Source: Anaeromyxobacter soli (lineage in GTDB: Bacteria; Myxococcota; Myxococcia; Myxococcales; Anaeromyxobacteraceae). From it: a stretch of 64,000 bases of DNA. Made by a program: the position numbers and the translations under genes. Positions 59,727 to 64,000 of the stretch are shown piece by piece. The notes beneath the pieces are model-generated. The model ran no database searches. It saw nothing but the letters and a program-made list of their open reading frames with translations, and had not been told where the DNA came from. The stretch's first letter is position 1; each line of letters begins with the position of its first letter. The stretch is taken from the NCBI RefSeq assembly GCF_022808855.1, contig NZ_JAKZLF010000001.1:308597-372596 (forward strand), given 5' to 3'.

Positions 59727-61154
59727 CTACGGGGCGGGGCGGATGTTCTGGTTCAGGCGGAAGAGGTTGTCTGGGTCGTACTTCGCCTTGATCCTGGCGA
59801 GCCGCTCGTAGTTCGGGCCGTAGGCGCCTTGCACGCGCTGGGCCTCGTCGTCCGGCATGAAGTTCACGTAGACGCCGCCGGTCGCGTGCGGGGTGAGCGC
59901 GTCGAAGAGCGAGCGCGTCCAGCGCACGCACTCCGCGTCCTGGCCACGGTCGGTCCAGCGGGTGTGGACGTTCACGAACAGGCGCACGTCACGGCGCGAG
60001 TAGGCGGTGGCCTCCGCCGGCACCCGGCTGATCGCGCCCCCGAGCGTGCCGATGAACACCTCGCACTCTGGAGACGGCAGCCGCCGGACGTGGTCCAGCA
60101 GGATGTCGATCGCCGCGTCGTCGAGCTCGCGCAGGTCGTGGGACTTCCAGTAGTTGCGGGCGCCGGGGGCGAGGAGCGGGTCGAAGGCCGTCTGCCACGC
60201 CACGAAGGGCGCGGGGCCGATCACGTCGGCGATGGGCTGCCCCAGGGCGCGGAGCGGAGCGAGCGCCTTCACTCCCTCCTCCGGCACCTCGCCCACGTAG
60301 CATGCGGCGAACACCAGGACCTCCTTGCCGTGGACCTCCGGAGGGAGGAACGGGAGCGGCGGCGCCTTGCGCATCACCACCCAGGCGGTCACGTCGTCTG
60401 GGGCGCCGGCGACGAAGCCTCGATAGCCCTTCAGGAGCTCCTTCGCGCGGGAGAACGGGTGGACGACCAGCCCGGCGAGCACCATCGGCCCGAGCGGATG
60501 GAGGCGGAACTCGAACGACGTCACCACGCCGAAGTTCCCGCCGCCGCCGCGGATCGCCCAGAAGAGGTCGGCGTTCTCGTCCTCTCTCGCCTGGAGGAGC
60601 CTGCCGTCGGCGGTGACCACGTCGGCCGAGAGCAGGTTGTCGATCGCGAGCCCCAGCTTCCGGCTCGTCCAGCCGAACCCGCCCCCCAGCGTCAGCCCGG
60701 CCACCCCGGTGGTCGAGTTGATGCCGAGCGGCGTCACGAGCCCGAACGCCTGGGCCTCACGGTCGAACTCACCCAGGGTGACGCCCGGCTCGACGCGCGC
60801 GGTCCGCCGGGCGGCGTCGATCCGCACCGACTTCATCGGCGTGAGGTCGAGGGTGAGGCCGCCCTCGCACACCGCGTTCCCGGCGACGTTGTGCCCGCCC
60901 CCACGCACCGACAAGAGGACCCCGTGCTCGCGCGCGAAGTCTACCGTCCGCATGACGTCGGCCGCTCCGGCGGCGCGCACCACCGCGCCGGGGTGCTTGT
61001 CCACCATGGCGTTCCACAGGGTGCGCGCCTGCTCGTAGCCCGGCTCGCCCCGGAGGCAGAGCGCGCCGCGCAGCTTCTCGCGGAGCGGAGCCAGCAGCTC
61101 CGGGGTCAGCAGGGGAACCTCGGCGCGATCGGGCTTCACCATCACGTTCGCCAT
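59727..61154 (-). CDS. FAD-binding BBE-type oxidoreductase
   Basis: This 475-residue flavoprotein belongs to the berberine-bridge-enzyme-like group of the VAO/PCMH superfamily, which oxidises alcohols, sugars or alkaloid-like compounds with O2. The FAD-binding motif is RGGGHNVAGNAV near 85, where His probably forms the covalent FAD bond. The usual second Cys link is absent in GGGFGWTSRKLGL, so the flavin would have only one covalent bond. The C-terminal BBE motif is visible as YDPDNLFRLNQNIRP. There is no signal peptide. Substrate unknown. Confidence 0.93.
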   Translation of the reverse strand: MANVMVKPDRAEVPLLTPELLAPLREKLRGALCLRGEPGYEQARTLWNAMVDKHPGAVVRAAGAADVMRTVDFAREHGVLLSVRGGGHNVAGNAVCEGGLTLDLTPMKSVRIDAARRTARVEPGVTLGEFDREAQAFGLVTPLGINSTTGVAGLTLGGGFGWTSRKLGLAIDNLLSADVVTADGRLLQAREDENADLFWAIRGGGGNFGVVTSFEFRLHPLGPMVLAGLVVHPFSRAKELLKGYRGFVAGAPDDVTAWVVMRKAPPLPFLPPEVHGKEVLVFAACYVGEVPEEGVKALAPLRALGQPIADVIGPAPFVAWQTAFDPLLAPGARNYWKSHDLRELDDAAIDILLDHVRRLPSPECEVFIGTLGGAISRVPAEATAYSRRDVRLFVNVHTRWTDRGQDAECVRWTRSLFDALTPHATGGVYVNFMPDDEAQRVQGAYGPNYERLARIKAKYDPDNLFRLNQNIRPAP

Positions 61155-61531
61155 GTCCGGACCTCCCGTGCCCGCGCGGCGGCCGCGCAGGGAACTCCCG
61201 CGGCGGAGCGCCGCGCGGTGTGGCCCACGCATGTATCGGCGCCCGGAGCGAGACCAGGTCGCGTCATCGGTTGGTTGGGTCGTAAGCGGACGCTGGGTGC
61301 CGGCCGAGAGATCGCCCACCGAACGAACGGACCGGGCACGCTCCGGGCGCCCGGGTGGGCGAGATCGGGCGCCGTGTCCGTGATCGCCCGTAGCCTCGAT
61401 GGGCGAGGTCGCCGCGGTGTCCGTGATTGCACGGAGCCTCGATGGCGTGCTCGTGCTCCGTGCCCCGAGCGCACTTCACCGGCTCCGGATGTTTGACCGG
61501 CGCGCGTGCTCCGGTGCGGGCGGCGGCGCCC
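61155..61531. other. 377-base non-coding region with imperfect tandem repeat
   Basis: I find no gene here. Two imperfect direct repeats, 61357-61400 (44 bases) and 61401-61443 (43 bases), share the ending GCCTCGAT and most of GTGTCCGTGATYGC. TCGCCCACC (61312-61320) and GGTGGGCGA (61354-61362) are inverted. This stretch is upstream of the flavoprotein gene and downstream of the TSUP gene. It may be a regulatory array or a degenerate repeat. Confidence 0.4.
61357..61443. repeat. imperfect tandem repeat of two 43/44-base units
   Basis: The two units are adjacent and about 80% identical, starting GGGCGAGATCG and GGGCGAGGTCG and ending GCCTCGAT. Only two copies exist, with no spacers, so this is not a CRISPR. 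Confidence 0.5.
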
Positions 61532-62281
61532 TCAGGCGCGCAGCCAGAAGAGCGCCGCCATCAAGAGGCCCGTCGCCACGATCCCTCCGCGCAGCCACGC
61601 GCCCGGGACCCTGCGAGCGGCTCGCGCTCCCAGGTAGCCGCCCGCGATCGAGCCCACCATCATGAGCGCCCCCTCGCGCCACAGGACGATCCCGCCGAAG
61701 GCGTAGAGGCCCACCGCGATCGCGGAGAGGACCGCGGAGAGGAGGTTCTTGAGCCCGTTCATCGCGTTCAGGTTCGTCTGCCCGAGCACCGCGAACAGCG
61801 CGAGGAGCAGCACGCCGAGCCCGCCGTTGAAGTACCCGCCGTAGACCGAGACCGCGAGCACGCCCATCGCCGCTCCGCGCGCTCCGGCGCCGCCGCCCGC
61901 GCGCGCCGCGCGCAGGAGCCGCGGCGCGGCGGCGAAGAGGGCGGTCGCGGCGAGGAGCAGCCACGGGACGATGCGGCGGAACGCGGGCGCCGGCGTGAGG
62001 AGGAGGAGCGCCGCGCCGAGCGCGCCCCCCGCCGCGCCGAGCGCGAGGAGCGCCGGGAACGACAGCCCCGGGGGCGGGCGTAGCTCCTCCCGGAAGCCCC
62101 AGGTGCCCGACAGGTAGCCCGGCAGGAGCGCGAAGGTGCCGGTGGCGTTCGCGGCGAGCGGTGCCGCTCCGGTGAGGACGAGCGCCGGCAGCGTGAGGAA
62201 GCTGCCGCCGCCGGCCACCGCGTTGAGCGCGCCGGCCACGAACGCGGCGGACGACAGCAGGGCGACCTCACCGAGGCTCAT
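61532..62281 (-). CDS. TSUP family transporter (TauE/SafE-type)
   Basis: This 249-residue membrane protein has about eight hydrophobic segments and the TSUP signature at its start: FVAGALNAVAGGGSFLTLPAL. The second-half repeat appears as YFNGGLGVLLLALFAVLG. Members move sulfite, sulfoacetate or other small organic anions. The ATG at 62281 is preferred; an upstream extension to 62359 is Arg/Gly-rich. It is divergent from the branched-chain amino-acid binding-protein gene across 299 bases. Confidence 0.9.
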   Translation of the reverse strand: MSLGEVALLSSAAFVAGALNAVAGGGSFLTLPALVLTGAAPLAANATGTFALLPGYLSGTWGFREELRPPPGLSFPALLALGAAGGALGAALLLLTPAPAFRRIVPWLLLAATALFAAAPRLLRAARAGGGAGARGAAMGVLAVSVYGGYFNGGLGVLLLALFAVLGQTNLNAMNGLKNLLSAVLSAIAVGLYAFGGIVLWREGALMMVGSIAGGYLGARAARRVPGAWLRGGIVATGLLMAALFWLRA

Positions 62282-62580
62282 GCGCGTCGCACCCGCGCCT
62301 GCGCGCAGCATTCGCGTGCCCCGCCTCCCCTGGGGCGCCCGCGACCCATGGGCCGCCACGGCGGTCGACCGTGAGTCCAGAGCCGTCGCGATCCGTCGAG
62401 AACATCCGTGTTCACGCTCGAATCCCTCGCCGTTTTCCCAGGCTCCGATCCCTCGTCGAACCCGCTGCGCGCTCCCGCGCGCCGCGGATCTTTCGTGTTA
62501 CCGTACCGCGCCGCTGCTGGATTTGCGTCTCCCGAACCCGTTTTTTGCGCTCCTCGCGTTCACCCGCTCCAGGGGATCAC
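62282..62580. other. 299-base divergent intergenic region
   Basis: The gap between the TSUP gene and the binding-protein gene is A+T-richer on its right half, with GTTTTTTG at about 62540 and T-runs around 62430-62440. The dyad GAACA-TCCG-TGTTC is at 62400-62413. I see no RNA gene. The promoter of the binding-protein gene is probably here, but no consensus is clear. Confidence 0.4.
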
Positions 62581-63807
62581 ATGACGAAGCTCTTCGGAAC
62601 GCTGCTGCTCTGCGCCCTCTCCCTCCCGGTCTCCGCCGCCGACTCCGTGAAGATCGCCGTCACCGGCCCGTTCACCGGCGGCTCCGCCCCGATGGGCGCG
62701 TCCATGCGCGACGGCGCCAAGCTCGCCATCGCCGAGATCAACGCCGCGGGCGGCATCCAGGTCGGCGACAAGAAGCTCAAGATCGAGGCCGTCGAGCGCG
62801 ACGACGAGGCGAAGAACGAGCGCGGGGCGCTCATCGCCCAGGAGCTCGCCGCCATGCCGGACCTCTCCGGCGTCATCGGCTCCGTGAACACGGGCGTGGT
62901 GCTCGCGGGCGACAAGCACCTCCAGGACCGGGGCATCGTGAAGATCATCACCCCTGCGGCGGGCTCCGCCTCGATGACCCAGTGGGCGAAGGGCGCAGAG
63001 GGCCCGAAGACGCTCTCGATGTTCCGCTTCGCGGCGCACGACGGCATCCAGGCGGCCATGGTGGTCGAGGAGGCGGTCAACCGGAAGTACACGAAGGTCG
63101 CGCTGCTGCACGACGCGACGAACTACGGCGTCTCCGGCCGTGACGACCTCGTCCGCCAGATGAAGCTGCAGGGCGACAAGCTCCAGGTGGTCGCCACCGA
63201 GAAGTTCAACATCGGCGACAAGGACATGACCGCCCAGCTCCTCCGCGCGAAGGCCGGCGGCGCCCAGGCGATCCTGATCTGGGGCATCGGGCCCGAGATG
63301 GCGGCCGTCGCGAACGGCATGGCCAAGCTCGGCATGAAGGTGCCGCTCATCGGCGGCTGGACGCTCTCCATGTCGAACTTCATCGACAACGCCGGCAAGA
63401 ACGGCAACGGCACGCTCATGCCGCAGACGTTCATCGAGGAGCCCATCACCCCGAAGGCCAAGGCCTTCATCGCGGCCTACCACAAGGCCTACGGCGTCAC
63501 GCGCATCCCCTCCCCCGTGTCGGCCGCGCAGGGCTACGACGCGGTGTACATGTTCGCCGCGGCGGTCAAGCAGGCGAAGAGCACCGACAGCCAGAAGATC
63601 CGCGAGGCGCTCGAGGACCTGACGGAGCCGGTGAGCGGCGTCATCGCCACCTGGAAGAAGCCCTACTCGAAGTGGGATCCGTCGAACGTCGAGACCCACG
63701 AGGCGTTCCGCCGCGAGCAGGTCGTGATGGGGATGATCCAGGACGGCCGCGTCGTGTTCGCGAACGAGCGCGATCGCGCCCGCCTGCAGAAGAACGGCAA
63801 CATGTAG
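62581..63807 (+). CDS. branched-chain amino-acid ABC transporter substrate-binding protein
   Basis: This 408-residue periplasmic binding protein of the LivK/LivJ type has a Sec signal (MTKLFGTLLLCALSLPVSA) and then ADSVKIAVTGPFTGGSAPMG, the standard start of Peripla_BP_6 proteins. Further family features are DGAKLAIAEINAAGGI and IGSVNTGVVLAG. The next gene is a LivH-type permease, so this is the first gene of a LIV importer. Substrate could be Leu/Ile/Val, amides or aromatic compounds. A terminator-like hairpin follows, which would raise binding-protein levels over the permease. Confidence 0.93.
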   Translation: MTKLFGTLLLCALSLPVSAADSVKIAVTGPFTGGSAPMGASMRDGAKLAIAEINAAGGIQVGDKKLKIEAVERDDEAKNERGALIAQELAAMPDLSGVIGSVNTGVVLAGDKHLQDRGIVKIITPAAGSASMTQWAKGAEGPKTLSMFRFAAHDGIQAAMVVEEAVNRKYTKVALLHDATNYGVSGRDDLVRQMKLQGDKLQVVATEKFNIGDKDMTAQLLRAKAGGAQAILIWGIGPEMAAVANGMAKLGMKVPLIGGWTLSMSNFIDNAGKNGNGTLMPQTFIEEPITPKAKAFIAAYHKAYGVTRIPSPVSAAQGYDAVYMFAAAVKQAKSTDSQKIREALEDLTEPVSGVIATWKKPYSKWDPSNVETHEAFRREQVVMGMIQDGRVVFANERDRARLQKNGNM

Positions 63808-63817
63808 CCTCCGGCGA

Positions 63818-63844
63818 GGGGGAGGAGGGCCGCCCTCCTCCCCT
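63818..63844 (+). terminator. strong stem-loop between the binding-protein and permease genes
   Basis: GGGGAGGAGGG and CCCTCCTCCCC form an 11-base-pair stem with a 3-base loop 11 bases after the binding-protein stop. It is followed by a pyrimidine-rich run. It probably stabilises the upstream mRNA or partly ends transcription. Confidence 0.5.
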
Positions 63845-63900
63845 CCCCCGTTCTCTTCGTTCTCCTCCGGTCTCCTCCCCGCACCTCGGATCCCGCGCCC

Positions 63901-64000
63901 GTGCCCGCCTCGATCGTCGCCCAGATGGCCATCAGCGGGGCGCTGATGGGCCTCGTCTACGCCCTCATCGCCTACGGCTTCCAGCTCACCTACGCCACGA
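63901..64000 (+). CDS. branched-chain amino-acid ABC transporter permease (LivH-type), 3' partial
   Basis: A GTG at 63901 opens a frame that runs off the right edge. The 33 visible residues (MPASIVAQMAISGALMGLVY and further hydrophobic residues) match the first helix of LivH-type permeases, and ALIAYGFQLTYAT is typical. The gene follows the binding-protein gene by 93 bases. Only the first transmembrane segment is visible. Confidence 0.75.
   Translation, partial: MPASIVAQMAISGALMGLVYALIAYGFQLTYAT

Noticed and set aside
61357-61443. Tandem repeats that could suggest a CRISPR array.
   Set aside because: There are only two imperfect copies with no spacer between them and no cas gene in the window.
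62409-62422. A GCTCGAATCCC stretch resembling a tRNA T-arm.
   Set aside because: No acceptor stem, D-arm or anticodon arm can be built around it.

Overview
The window is about 70% G+C, with third codon positions almost always G or C. It carries about 56 protein genes and no rRNA, tRNA, CRISPR array, insertion sequence or prophage that I can see. Several traits point to Myxococcota, most likely Anaeromyxobacter or a close relative (an inference, not a database match): a MYXO-CTERM-like tail on a secreted phosphoesterase, a futalosine-pathway menaquinone gene (mqnD), a bd oxidase, and many G+C-rich lipoproteins and periplasmic proteins. The content is mostly chromosomal housekeeping and transport, with scattered small modules of unknown function.

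Bases 1-10,500: the 3' part of an E1-like adenylating enzyme, then a leftward block holding an FMN reductase, methylmalonate-semialdehyde dehydrogenase (mmsA) and a complete sugar-type ABC importer (Tat-exported binding protein, ATPase, two permeases). An adenosine-specific kinase and a large unrecognised protein follow. Bases 10,700-19,200: a small helical protein, cydAB, an AlkB-type oxygenase with a quinone oxidoreductase, a Gre-like factor, an SGNH hydrolase lipoprotein, a PRC/DUF2382 stress protein and a nitrilase-like protein. Bases 19,200-28,500: an acyl-CoA synthetase, a divergent yceI/lysR pair, a translationally coupled hemerythrin pair, a 6-phosphogluconate dehydrogenase homologue, the MYXO-CTERM phosphoesterase, a YitT-type membrane protein, a cupin and an SRPBCC protein.

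Bases 28,600-42,300: an MFS/DUF3037/HipA-like overlapping operon, an ABC-F protein, a YeiH-type transporter, DUF309, a PabB-PabC fusion, a coiled-coil lipoprotein, an unusual zinc-ribbon SDR, type II NADH dehydrogenase, and a YceI / cytochrome b561-like / cupredoxin cluster that looks like a periplasmic electron-transfer module. Bases 42,500-55,800: an alpha/beta hydrolase, an acyltransferase, a second phosphoesterase, a transglycosylase, a 48-residue membrane peptide, a DUF4091 glycosidase-like protein, a dienelactone hydrolase coupled to an ABC-2 exporter, mqnD, and a TPR/beta-barrel outer-membrane protein with an Ala-rich exported protein. That last pair is divergent from another exported protein across a long inverted repeat. 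Bases 55,900-64,000: a DUF190-CBS fusion, a YebC regulator, a methyltransferase with an unclear N-terminus, a second hemerythrin, a BBE-type flavoprotein, a TSUP transporter, and the first genes (binding protein, start of permease) of a branched-chain amino-acid ABC importer that leaves the window.

The most intriguing items are the E1-like protein with an apparent E2-like domain, the YceI/b561/cupredoxin cluster, the TPR/beta-barrel pair with its operator-like repeat, the stand-alone nitrilase-like protein, the HipA-like/DUF3037/MFS operon, the zinc-ribbon SDR that lacks the catalytic Tyr, and long homopolymeric C tracts inside the sugar ABC operon. None is shown by the sequence alone to be a new system.
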